From contig JAESPR010000114.1 of the NCBI GenBank assembly GCA_016765685.1, positions 1 to 59,970 of the forward strand: a DNA stretch of 59,970 nt, given 5' to 3'. The DNA comes from Colwellia sp. (GTDB lineage Bacteria; Pseudomonadota; Gammaproteobacteria; Enterobacterales; Alteromonadaceae). Within the stretch, counting starts at the first letter, position 1, and every line of letters begins with the position of its first letter. Below the pieces are notes generated by a model. It made no database searches and was not told where the DNA came from. It saw only the letters and a list, made by a program, of their open reading frames with translations. Positions 1-7,974 of this stretch are shown piece by piece. The position numbers and the translations under genes are program-made.

Positions 1-97
1 CGCGGTGCCACGGATGGCAAAGAGCGTGTATGTTCAGGATGAACGGCATGTCGCGGTGCCATGGATGGCAAAGAGCGTGTATGTTCAGGATGAACGG
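1..97. repeat. Tandem 51-bp intergenic repeat, two copies
   Basis: Two near-identical units start at 1 and 52; within the shared stretch I see a single base difference (CACGG against CATGG). The second unit ends at about 97. A third fragment of the same unit recurs at 215-235. CCATGGATGG at 59-68 is answered by its reverse complement at 132-141, so the region can fold into a long stem. No open frame crosses it. It looks like a member of a dispersed intergenic repeat family that probably continues left of the window; the family is not identified. Confidence 0.75.
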
Positions 98-122
98 ACA
101 GTTTTTTGCTCCTGCAAAAACT
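98..122. repeat. Imperfect hairpin with T-rich arm
   Basis: CAGTTTTTTGC and GCAAAAACTG pair around a TCCT loop with one unpaired base. It follows the second repeat unit directly. It could act as a terminator for a gene left of the window or be part of the repeat's own structure. The sequence does not decide between these. Confidence 0.4.
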
Positions 123-214
123 GAACTTCCACCATCCATGGCGGTCGTATATCGCGATGCCAAGACGTTATAGGGATATAACTTATGTGGAGAATGCAGG
201 ACGCATATTCTCCT

Positions 215-235
215 GATGGCAAAGAGCGTGTATGT
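215..235. repeat. Partial third copy of the 51-bp repeat
   Basis: Twenty-one bases match the middle of the repeat units at 1-97 exactly (GATGGCAAAG...GTATGT). The stretch between, 122-214, holds further degenerate pieces such as CGCGATGCC. The remainder up to the peptidase gene at 339 is AT-rich leader with no other feature I can support. Confidence 0.6.
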
Positions 236-338
236 CTACATTTATATCTTTACAACCTAACAGCGCTTTTATTCACTTCTGCTATTGCACTTCTTGTTAA
301 ATTTTCTTAGTCTCATTGTCAAATAATAATTGAGCGCT

Positions 339-2057
339 ATGATGACTTTTCTAAAAATAAATAAGCTGAACAAAAAACCGGCAAAAATAGCAGCATTAAT
401 GCTAGCAGCCATAACAACATTATCTGCTTGTAATAACGAACCCGCTTCAACCAATACCCCCAAAGATAACCCAACTAAACACCAGCAAACAGCACCTCAG
501 TTAATAGCTGAATTTAGCAATCGCTTAGGTATATACAAAGAAGTTACCCTAACAGCAGATTTAAGCCATTTGTCTAATAATCAAAAGCAAATGTTATCCT
601 TACTTATTGATGCCTCAAAAATTATGGATGACTTGTTTTGGCAGCAAGCGTTTTCACAAGACAAAAAAACTTTTTTAGCGTCAATTAAAGATGAAAATGT
701 GCGTCGTTTTGCTGAAATAAATTATGGCCCTTGGGATAGACTAAATGGTGATAAAGCTTTTTTAACCGCTAATGATACTAAAGCCCATGGTGCAGAATTC
801 TACCCCAAAGACATGACTAAAGCTGAGTTTGAACAAGCTACTTTAGCCAACAAAGACGGTTTATATTCAATCGTTAGTCGCGATGATGATGGAAAATTAA
901 TAACGATTGCTTATTCTGAAATGTACAGTGATGAAATTAACCGTGCCGCGGCTATTTTAGAAAAAGCCGCTACGTTCGCCGATGACAAAGAGTTTGCTAA
1001 CTATTTAACACTACGCGCCAAAGCCTTACGCACTGATGAATATCAAGCATCTGATCTTGCTTGGATGGATATGAAAAACAACCCTATCGACGTAGTTATT
1101 GGCCCAATAGAAAATTATGAAGATCAATTATATGGCTATCGTGCAGCGTTTGAATCTTATGTATTGATTAAAGATTTATCATGGAGTAAAAAACTAGCTA
1201 AGTATGCGCAATACCTACCTGAGTTACAAAAAGAATTACCCGTCACGAAAAAATACAAGGCGGAAGTTCCCGGCTCCGACGCTGACTTAAATGCTTACGA
1301 TGTTATTTATTATGCTGGTCATTCAAATGCCGGCAGTAAAACCATTGCTATTAACCTACCCAATGACGAAGAGGTACAATTACAAAAAGGCACCCGCCGT
1401 TTACAATTAAAAAATGCCATGCGCGCCAAATTTGATGCCATCATGCTACCTATTGCTGACACTTTAATTGTGCCCGAGCAGCGTAAAAACGTCACCTTCA
1501 CTGGTTTTTTTGCTAACACCATGTTTCATGAAGTTGCCCACGGTTTAGGCATAAAAAACACCTTAAATGGTAAAGGCACCGTACGCCAATCATTAAAAGA
1601 GCATGCTAGCGCTTTAGAGGAAGGTAAAGCAGATGTTTTAGGCTTATATATGATACGCCAGCTATTAGAGAAAGGCGTTATTAGTGAAGGAAAACTTGAA
1701 GAATATTACACTACTTTTTTAGCAGGAATATTCCGCTCTGTACGTTTTGGCGCAAGTTCCGCACATGGTAAAGCCAATATGGTGCGTTTTAATTACTTCC
1801 AAATAAATGGCGCATTTAGCCGTAATGAACAAGGCTTGTATAGCGTTAACATGGAAAAAATGACTGCTACTATTGACTCACTCTCTGAGCTAATTCTCAC
1901 CTTACAAGGTAATGGTGATTACCAAGGTGTGGACGACTTAGTTACCAGCAAAGGCATTATTAGTGAAACCTTAGCTGTCGATTTAGCGCGGTTAGAAGCC
2001 GCTAACATACCCGTTGATATTACTTTCAAGCAAGGTAAACAAGTTTTAGGATTATAA
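339..2057 (+). CDS. Lipoprotein zinc peptidase, dipeptidyl-peptidase III (M49)-like
   Basis: A 572-residue protein with a lipoprotein signal peptide (lipobox LSAC, Cys about residue 31), so probably anchored in the envelope. HEVAH at about 397-401 and EEGKAD at about 427-432 match the two-part zinc site of M49 peptidases, where the second glutamate-containing motif supplies the third ligand. Classical DPP III has HELLGH, with one extra residue; this protein has a plain HExxH, as in a bacterial branch usually annotated dipeptidyl-peptidase 3 family. The likely role is release of dipeptides from peptide N-termini, but substrate is unknown. ATG at 339 or 342 is preferred over an upstream TTG at 330; no strong ribosome binding site is visible. 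It stands alone and is followed by a clear terminator. Confidence 0.75.
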   Translation: MMTFLKINKLNKKPAKIAALMLAAITTLSACNNEPASTNTPKDNPTKHQQTAPQLIAEFSNRLGIYKEVTLTADLSHLSNNQKQMLSLLIDASKIMDDLFWQQAFSQDKKTFLASIKDENVRRFAEINYGPWDRLNGDKAFLTANDTKAHGAEFYPKDMTKAEFEQATLANKDGLYSIVSRDDDGKLITIAYSEMYSDEINRAAAILEKAATFADDKEFANYLTLRAKALRTDEYQASDLAWMDMKNNPIDVVIGPIENYEDQLYGYRAAFESYVLIKDLSWSKKLAKYAQYLPELQKELPVTKKYKAEVPGSDADLNAYDVIYYAGHSNAGSKTIAINLPNDEEVQLQKGTRRLQLKNAMRAKFDAIMLPIADTLIVPEQRKNVTFTGFFANTMFHEVAHGLGIKNTLNGKGTVRQSLKEHASALEEGKADVLGLYMIRQLLEKGVISEGKLEEYYTTFLAGIFRSVRFGASSAHGKANMVRFNYFQINGAFSRNEQGLYSVNMEKMTATIDSLSELILTLQGNGDYQGVDDLVTSKGIISETLAVDLARLEAANIPVDITFKQGKQVLGL

Positions 2058-2085
2058 GCGCCGAGTTGCAAGTTACAAAAATAGT

Positions 2086-2120
2086 AAACGCTTAGCAATT
2101 AATGTTGGTAAGCGTTTTTT
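2086..2120 (+). terminator. Rho-independent terminator after the M49-like gene
   Basis: AAACGCTTA (2086-2094) pairs with TAAGCGTTT (2109-2117) and is followed by a T run to 2120. Its loop and 3' arm are copied exactly at 6231-6255. Confidence 0.85.
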
Positions 2121-2156
2121 ATTGCCCTCTGTTATTTCTTAACTAAATTATTTTGT

Positions 2157-2192
2157 TGATACAAATTGATACATTCGCATAATATGTGATAC
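2157..2192 (+). promoter_or_regulatory. Three TGATAC repeats in helical phase, candidate response-regulator operator
   Basis: TGATAC occurs at 2157, 2167 and 2187, at exact 10- and 20-bp spacing, so all copies face the same side of the helix. OmpR-type regulators typically bind such phased direct repeats. The site lies about 70 bp upstream of the start at 2264 in an operon that encodes an OmpR-type regulator, so autoregulation is the simplest reading. This is inference from spacing and position. Confidence 0.5.
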
Positions 2193-2263
2193 GCCTTATT
2201 TTTATAACTTAGGATAATGTGCTTTCTATCCGTATAAGGTTAGTTAATAAAAGGAATAGACAG

Positions 2264-3271
2264 ATGACACTTTCATATCACTCAGTGTTGAGTAAAGCCA
2301 TTGTTAGTAGTTTACTTATTTTTGTCAGTGGTGCCCATGCCACTAACGTAGCAAAGCACTCAGTTGTAGAAAACAAATTGGTTTCAGTGCCAGAAACCGC
2401 AACAGAAAAAGCAATAGCAGCACAGCTTACAGAAAAGCCCATAGAGAAAAACACTTCGTCAGCAGAGGTTACTCAGGTTGAGTCCATTCCATACCCAGAA
2501 GAATGTGACGATGAAGATGTTATTGATTTTCGCCTTGGTAATAACTCTCGTGATGGCTTCTTTTTAGGGGTGAGTGCTATTAGCAGTGTCGGCGATGATT
2601 TTAGTTTACCAGATGCTAACGATAACAAAGCGACTTTGGATGTTGATATTAGTTATCGCCTGCAATTGGCTAGTTTATTCCTTGAATCTCCAGGGTTAAG
2701 TTCACGACGAATTCACGGTATGTACTCACTGCCCGCATGGGGAATAAATTTTTATGATAATGACGAATGGTCGTTCGATTTATTTTATCAATATAGCACT
2801 CGTGGCATCAAAGGCCTTGAAGGTATTCAATTACGTAATAAAGATGAGCGTGCCGGTTTACGCATTTCTGGCTATTTAGAGAACAGCCAATTGCAATTTA
2901 TCTATTCTCCAGTAAGCCGCAATGGCGAAGGTAGTGATGGCATTGAAGCTTCACTTTCTTATGGTTATAACGGTCAACTTAGAAATTGGACTTATTACGC
3001 TGATATCGGGCTGCAATATCGTTCTAAAGAAGTTACTCCTTATCACGGTTATGGTTATGGGGAACTGTCTGAAAATGCTGATGATAGCGCTGGTTTGAGT
3101 TATAACGCTAAAGCTGGTCTTGAATATCCGCTAAGTAAAGATTGGGTGTTTTCGGGATTTGTTGCTTATCATGCCTTGTCTGATCGCAATATCACTTATC
3201 GTCAAGCGTACATAGAAGATGATGCTGAAAACGGTTACCGTGCTGGTTTATTACTTAGTTTCATTTTTTAA
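2264..3271 (+). CDS. MipA/OmpV-like outer-membrane beta-barrel protein
   Basis: A 335-residue exported protein: signal peptide ending near AHA at about residue 26, a low-complexity linker, then alternating aromatic and glycine-rich beta strands with a C-terminal phenylalanine, typical of outer-membrane barrels. The pattern resembles the MipA/OmpV family, whose members have been linked to murein hydrolase scaffolding or to osmotic and antibiotic responses; function here is unknown. ATG 2264 is chosen because AAGGAA lies eight or nine bases upstream and the signal peptide starts there; a GTG at 2219 opens the longer frame but lacks support. It is the first gene of a four-gene operon with a DUF3019 protein and a two-component system, so the barrel is probably an output of that system. 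Confidence 0.7.
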   Translation: MTLSYHSVLSKAIVSSLLIFVSGAHATNVAKHSVVENKLVSVPETATEKAIAAQLTEKPIEKNTSSAEVTQVESIPYPEECDDEDVIDFRLGNNSRDGFFLGVSAISSVGDDFSLPDANDNKATLDVDISYRLQLASLFLESPGLSSRRIHGMYSLPAWGINFYDNDEWSFDLFYQYSTRGIKGLEGIQLRNKDERAGLRISGYLENSQLQFIYSPVSRNGEGSDGIEASLSYGYNGQLRNWTYYADIGLQYRSKEVTPYHGYGYGELSENADDSAGLSYNAKAGLEYPLSKDWVFSGFVAYHALSDRNITYRQAYIEDDAENGYRAGLLLSFIF

Positions 3272-3283
3272 GAGGCTTATTAA

Positions 3284-3802
3284 ATGAAACCTCAATTAAA
3301 GCGAGTTAAAATAAGATTAATAACAAGGGTGAAATCGCTGATGCCTTGTTTGCTAGTATCTATTTCACTGTTATTACCTATGCCGCTTAAGGCGGCATCA
3401 ATAAGTGATGAGTTACTTAAAGCCTCCCCTGTTAACGTTAAGAAAATTAAAACGGAACAAGTTAAAGTACAGTCAGTTAAGTTAACGGTATCACCAAAAC
3501 AGTGTATTGCTATGCAGCAAGGGCAAAGCTGTTATTTACAGGTTAATGTGACTTTTCAAGCAAATATTCTTGATGATTATTGTCTGTATTTATCAACACA
3601 GCCAACCGCGTTGCAATGCTGGAAAAAGGTTAAACAAGCTGAATATAGTTATGCCTTTGATAGTAATATTGATGTAGAGTTTTTTATAAAAACGCAGGCT
3701 AAAATGCCAAAACAAGCAAACCTCCTAGCACAAGCGAAAGTAAAAATAGCTTGGGTGCATGAGAAAAAAGGGAAACCACGTATGTCGTGGCGACTTTTTT
3801 AA
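3284..3802 (+). CDS. DUF3019 family exported protein
   Basis: A 172-residue protein with an N-terminal hydrophobic segment (about 17-38) that ends in a signal-peptidase-like site (LKAA). The rest matches what I know of DUF3019: a short beta-rich domain with SPKQCIA near residue 70, a second cysteine in QSCYLQV, then a Cys-Leu and Cys-Trp pair (DDYCLYL, LQCWKK), so four conserved cysteines may form disulfides in the periplasm. It starts 12 bases after the barrel gene stop and ends 18 bases before the response-regulator start. DUF3019 proteins commonly sit beside MipA-like and RstAB-like genes in marine gammaproteobacteria; their role is not established. A periplasmic partner of the sensor kinase is a reasonable guess. 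Confidence 0.75.
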   Translation: MKPQLKRVKIRLITRVKSLMPCLLVSISLLLPMPLKAASISDELLKASPVNVKKIKTEQVKVQSVKLTVSPKQCIAMQQGQSCYLQVNVTFQANILDDYCLYLSTQPTALQCWKKVKQAEYSYAFDSNIDVEFFIKTQAKMPKQANLLAQAKVKIAWVHEKKGKPRMSWRLF

Positions 3803-3820
3803 AGAAGTGGACAACTATTG

Positions 3821-4576
3821 ATGAACAAAACAGATAATACGCATATTCTATTGGTTGAAGATGATGTTGAGCTAGCCGAGTGGATTAGTCTTTATTTGAG
3901 TGCACGTGATTTTGAGGTTACTGTTTGTCACCGGGGTGATGAGGCGGTTAAATTAATTAATCAGCTCAACCCAGATATCGTTTTACTTGATGGCATGCTG
4001 CCTGGGCTGGATGGTTTGGATGTTTGTAAAGCCGTGCGCACAACTTTTAGCAACCCCATTATTATGATCACCGCGCGTGATGATGAAATAGATGAAGTCT
4101 TAGGTTTGGAAATGGGCGCAGATGATTATATTACTAAACCGGTACGTGCGCGTGTATTGCTAGCACGTATTCGTGGGCTTTTACGTCGACAAGAAGAGTT
4201 TAGCGAACAGGCTTTAAGTAAAGCTTCAGCTAATGCGTTAACTAAAGCCGCGCAAAAAAAACAGCAAGGTCAGTTACAATTTCAAGGTCTGTTAATTAAT
4301 GAGCAAGCACGCAGCGTGACCTTAAATGAGCAGTTAATTAATGTATCATCTAATGAGTTTGATGTGTTGTGGCTGTTAGCCCAGAAGGCTGGTCAGTTGG
4401 TCTTACGAGAAGAGTTAGTCAGTGAGTTGCGTGGTTTTGATTATGATGGTTTTGATCGCTCAATTGATTTGCGTATTTCACGCTTGCGTAAAAAACTGCA
4501 TGATAACTCTGCCGAGCCTTTTCGCATTAAAACTATCTGGGGCAAAGGTTATTTGTTTGCCAAGGATGTTTGGTAA
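3821..4576 (+). CDS. OmpR/PhoB-type response regulator, RstA-like
   Basis: A 251-residue two-domain regulator. The receiver domain (about 8-124) has the acidic pocket Glu13-Asp14-Asp15, phospho-acceptor Asp57 in LLDGMLPG, Thr84 and Lys106. The C-terminal part (about 150-250) is a winged-helix DNA-binding domain with the recognition segment SIDLRISRLRKKL. Overall the receiver is close in wording to RstA. ATG 3821 is preferred; TTG at 3818 is one codon upstream. The kinase gene follows 2 bases after the stop, so the two are co-transcribed and probably coupled. Expected targets are its own operon, through the TGATAC repeats at 2157-2192. Confidence 0.9.
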   Translation: MNKTDNTHILLVEDDVELAEWISLYLSARDFEVTVCHRGDEAVKLINQLNPDIVLLDGMLPGLDGLDVCKAVRTTFSNPIIMITARDDEIDEVLGLEMGADDYITKPVRARVLLARIRGLLRRQEEFSEQALSKASANALTKAAQKKQQGQLQFQGLLINEQARSVTLNEQLINVSSNEFDVLWLLAQKAGQLVLREELVSELRGFDYDGFDRSIDLRISRLRKKLHDNSAEPFRIKTIWGKGYLFAKDVW

Positions 4577-4578
4577 GC

Positions 4579-5904
4579 ATGCGTACACTGACACTCTCAT
4601 TATTGATTATGGTGTTGATTGCTACGCTGGGACTTAGCTGGATTTTTGATAATTTTTACCAACAATATCAGCAGCAATACTTGCAAAAAAAACAGCCCAG
4701 TAGCCGCGCAACTGACGAACTCAGCGTCTTAGAAGATATTGGTCAAAGCATTGCGCAAGCTCTTGATGGTTTAGAGAATAAACAACAATTTATTCATCGT
4801 TGGTCAAATAATAATGACCGTCATTTGTCTTTACTAGAACTCGCTGATTTTCCATTACCTGAGCCGTTAATGAATGAGTTGATTTCAGGAAAAACCTTAG
4901 TATTAGAAACGACCGATAGCCTTGCTATTCATTATTACTTAACTAGCAGCGCACAAGTACTGATGTTAACGAGTCCTGTTGTGAATGTTCAGAGCAAATA
5001 CTTATTACTTGATATAGCATTAACCAGTTTGTTTTATTTACTGATGATTGCATTGATGTTTTTGTGGTTATACCCTTTACTAAAGCGCTTGGTAAACTTA
5101 CGGCAAGTCGCCAAAAGTTTTGGCGAAGGAAAACTTGAACAACGCATTGATGTTGGTTCAATATCATATATTCGCGATTTAGAAATTGAATTTAATCATA
5201 TGGCGCAGCGTATTGAAGGTTTAGTTAGTGATGTTAAGTTATTGAGCAATGCGGTTTCACACGACTTACGTACGCCATTAGCACGCATACGTTTTGGTAT
5301 TGATACCTTGCAAGAAGAAGAAGACCCTAAGTTACGGCAATGCTTTCAAGATAAAATTAGCGACAACGTTGATGAAATGTCACGTTTAGTTGAAACCTTG
5401 CTAAATTACGCGCGTTTTGATCAGGCGATGATTAATATTGATAAAGCTCAGATTAATTTTTCTGCGTTATTAACGCGCAGTATTGCTCATAAAGAAGATG
5501 CCAGTATTAAGTTATCCGTTACTATGCCTGATGAAGCAATATATATGTTGGGTGATAGTAACTATTTAATGATTTTAGTGGCTAATTTATTACAAAATGC
5601 TCAGCAATATTGTCAAGATGAAATTCATGTTAACTTACACGAAAAGGGCGATTATATCGTGTTATTAATCGCTGATGATGGCCCCGGTATCGCTCCTGAA
5701 TTAAGAGATAAAATAATAAAACCTTTTATTCGTGGTGAAAACCTTAACATATCCGCACAACCTGCATCGATTAAAGGTTATGGCATGGGGTTAGCCATAG
5801 TGCAACGTATTGTTGATTGGCACCATGGTCAACTTGTAATCAGCCGCTCATCTGAGCTATTAGGGGCACAATTTAGCGTTAGTTTATTGAAATATAAGCG
5901 CTAA
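4579..5904 (+). CDS. Sensor histidine kinase, RstB-like
   Basis: A 441-residue inner-membrane kinase. Transmembrane segments at about 5-23 and 142-166 enclose a periplasmic sensor of roughly 115 residues. A HAMP-type linker follows, then the HisKA dimerisation helix with the phospho-acceptor His228 in VSHDLRTPLARIRFG, and a HATPase domain with the N box (NLLQNAQQY), DDGPGI and GYGMGLAIV. The HDLRTPLARIRF wording is typical of RstB-type kinases. ATG 4579 is the natural start; the TTG at 4570 overlaps the regulator gene. The stimulus is unknown. The context, with a barrel and a DUF3019 protein upstream, suggests an envelope signal. Confidence 0.9.
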   Translation: MRTLTLSLLIMVLIATLGLSWIFDNFYQQYQQQYLQKKQPSSRATDELSVLEDIGQSIAQALDGLENKQQFIHRWSNNNDRHLSLLELADFPLPEPLMNELISGKTLVLETTDSLAIHYYLTSSAQVLMLTSPVVNVQSKYLLLDIALTSLFYLLMIALMFLWLYPLLKRLVNLRQVAKSFGEGKLEQRIDVGSISYIRDLEIEFNHMAQRIEGLVSDVKLLSNAVSHDLRTPLARIRFGIDTLQEEEDPKLRQCFQDKISDNVDEMSRLVETLLNYARFDQAMINIDKAQINFSALLTRSIAHKEDASIKLSVTMPDEAIYMLGDSNYLMILVANLLQNAQQYCQDEIHVNLHEKGDYIVLLIADDGPGIAPELRDKIIKPFIRGENLNISAQPASIKGYGMGLAIVQRIVDWHHGQLVISRSSELLGAQFSVSLLKYKR

Positions 5905-5977
5905 CCACAATCACTAACGATGGATTGGCCAAGCCATGATAATGCTCGCGTGAACATTTTTGCTTGAGTATCTTCAT

Positions 5978-6145
5978 TCAGTGATTTTTTACTTTGTTAG
6001 AAAGCCCCTGTAGTTCTTGTGAGCTACGTGTACTCAATATCATTTTATTGTAGAGTAGTAAAATGCCAGTGGTTATATCACAAGACTCACCAAAGATGTT
6101 TCCGCCTTTTGGTATCACAAACTTTCCTTTATCATATGGACACAA
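5978..6145 (-). pseudogene. Possible gene relic, 55-codon open frame in a gene-poor gap
   Basis: In the 449-base gap between the kinase gene and the GMC gene, the minus strand holds one 55-codon stretch opening at a TTG (6143-6145) and ending at TGA (5978-5980). Its composition (FVIPKGGNIFGESCDITTG) looks protein-like rather than random, but there is no ATG and no clear ribosome binding site. It may be the tail of a decayed gene, or chance. I do not recognise the family. Confidence 0.2.
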
Positions 6146-6154
6146 TTAATCACT

Positions 6155-6170
6155 TGACTCTACCGAGTCA
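6155..6170. repeat. Short perfect inverted repeat
   Basis: TGACTC and GAGTCA flank TACC. It lies in the gap between the kinase gene and the GMC gene, about 185 bases before the GMC start. A dimeric regulator site is possible; nothing else supports it. Confidence 0.3.
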
Positions 6171-6230
6171 CATCAGGTTAAAGCCAAAAACATAATATTA
6201 GCAGTTATAAATACATATCAATGTTTTGAT

Positions 6231-6255
6231 CAATTAATGTTGGTAAGCGTTTTTT
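6231..6255 (+). repeat. Orphan copy of the terminator 3' half from 2096-2120
   Basis: Twenty-five bases are identical to 2096-2120 (starting CAATTAATG and ending in the T run), but the 5' arm AAACGCTTA is absent here, so this copy cannot form the same hairpin. It lies about 100 bases upstream of the GMC oxidoreductase start. Confidence 0.7.
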
Positions 6256-6353
6256 CACTTGAATTTAGATCATTATTACTGCGCTATTGAAAAATAACAG
6301 CAGATACTCCATAGTGGTCTGACTTGTTTAAAATACATATTATGGGAACTTTA

Positions 6354-7967
6354 ATGAACAACTTTGATTTTATCATTATTGGCGGCGGCTCTGCTGGCTG
6401 TGTTTTGGCTGATAAGTTATCGGCTTGCGGTAATTATCAAATTTGTTTGTTAGAAGCGGGGCCAAAAGATAAACACTGGAGCATTCATATGCCACTCGGT
6501 GTTATCGAATTGATGAAAGACAAGGTGCTTAATTGGCAGTTCAATTCCGAACCTGAAACCACGCAAAATAATCGCCAAATATTTAACCCGCGCGGTCGAG
6601 TGTTAGGTGGTAGCAGCTCAGTTAATGCCATGTTATATACTCGCGGGCAAAAAGAAGATTACGACCATTGGGCAGCGCTTGGTAATGACGGCTGGTCATT
6701 TGACGAAGTACTACCCTACTTTAAAAGCACACAACATCAAGAACGCGGTGAAAGTGATTTTCACGGTGTTAACGGCGCGCTTAATGTGGCTGATTCACGT
6801 TCAAAGCCTTCTGCGCACGACAGTTTTATATCATCTGCTCAGCAAGCGGGTTTCCCACTAAATAATGATTTTAATGGCAAACACCAAGAAGGGGTTGGTT
6901 ATTATCAGGTGACCCAAATTAATGGTCAACGATGCAGCGCAGCAAAAGCTTTTTTAACGCCTAATTTACATCGATCAAATTTAACGGTTATTACTGATGC
7001 ACACGTACAAAACATTATTATAGATAACAACAAAGATAAAATAGCCACTGGCGTTTGTTATAAAAACAAAGGTAAATGCTATAATATCTTTGCCAAAAAA
7101 GAAGTACTATTAAGTGCTGGCGCGTTCAACTCACCACAGTTATTAATGCTGTCAGGCATTGGCCCAAAAGCTGAGTTAGCAAAACATGACATTACGTTAG
7201 TGCATGACTTAACTGGCGTTGGTCAAAATTTACAAGATCACCCCGACACTGTGGTGGTAACACACCATAACCGCACTGATTTATTAGCCATTCGCCCGAA
7301 AGCGGCATGGTGGTTATTTAAACAAGCATTACAGTATTTTCAACAAAAACGCAGCGGAATTTTAACCTCTGCTGTGGCTGAGTCTGGCGGTTTTATCAAG
7401 TCAAAACCTAGTTTATCAAGACCCGATTTACAATTACATTTTATTCCTACCGCTTTTGATGATCACGGCCGCGATTTAAAAATGCTGCTCAATTATGGCA
7501 TTTCATTACATACCTGCTTATTGCGCCCTAAAAGCCGTGGCAGTGTTACTTTGTATGGTAATAACGCTAATTTACATCCAAAGATCACCTTAAATATGCT
7601 CGACCATGAAGACGATCAAAAAACCATGATTCAAGCGGTTAAAATTGCCCGTTCAATACTATCGCAACCCCCACTAAGTGAAGCTAATGGTCGAGAAATA
7701 TTTCCCGGCGAGCACACCCAAAGTGATGAAGAAATTTTAGAGTTTTTGAAAAACAAAGCCAATACCATTTACCACCCCGTTGGCACCTGTAAAATGGGTA
7801 ACGACGAATTAGCGGTTGTTGATAATCAATTGAAAGTACATGGCATCAAAAACTTACGGGTAATAGACGCGTCTATTATGCCAACCTTAATTAGCGGCAA
7901 CACTAATGCACCAACCATCATGATTGCCGCCAAAATTGCTGAGGATATTTTGGCTGAACCTACATAA
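6354..7967 (+). CDS. GMC family FAD-dependent oxidoreductase, choline-dehydrogenase-like
   Basis: A 537-residue flavoprotein. The N-terminus carries the dinucleotide-binding motif GGGSAG (about 10-15) and the GMC signature region GRVLGGSSSVNAMLYTRG; the C-terminal part has the active-site histidine in YHPVGTCKMG and the Asn of SGNTNAPTIMIAAK. These enzymes oxidise primary alcohols such as choline, polyethylene glycol or aliphatic alcohols and pass electrons to a quinone or oxygen. No betaine-aldehyde dehydrogenase or BetI gene lies nearby, so betaine synthesis is not indicated; the substrate is open. ATG 6354 is preferred because GGGA sits just upstream; earlier ATG 6342 and TTG 6324 are less likely. 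It converges on the next gene with only 7 bases between the stop codons. Confidence 0.85.
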   Translation: MNNFDFIIIGGGSAGCVLADKLSACGNYQICLLEAGPKDKHWSIHMPLGVIELMKDKVLNWQFNSEPETTQNNRQIFNPRGRVLGGSSSVNAMLYTRGQKEDYDHWAALGNDGWSFDEVLPYFKSTQHQERGESDFHGVNGALNVADSRSKPSAHDSFISSAQQAGFPLNNDFNGKHQEGVGYYQVTQINGQRCSAAKAFLTPNLHRSNLTVITDAHVQNIIIDNNKDKIATGVCYKNKGKCYNIFAKKEVLLSAGAFNSPQLLMLSGIGPKAELAKHDITLVHDLTGVGQNLQDHPDTVVVTHHNRTDLLAIRPKAAWWLFKQALQYFQQKRSGILTSAVAESGGFIKSKPSLSRPDLQLHFIPTAFDDHGRDLKMLLNYGISLHTCLLRPKSRGSVTLYGNNANLHPKITLNMLDHEDDQKTMIQAVKIARSILSQPPLSEANGREIFPGEHTQSDEEILEFLKNKANTIYHPVGTCKMGNDELAVVDNQLKVHGIKNLRVIDASIMPTLISGNTNAPTIMIAAKIAEDILAEPT

Positions 7968-7974
7968 AATAGCG

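Noticed and set aside
1-97. CRISPR-like repetition
   Set aside because: The units follow each other without unique spacers and there are no cas genes.
6354-7967. Choline dehydrogenase betA
   Set aside because: No betB, betI or choline transporter nearby; only the GMC family call is supported.
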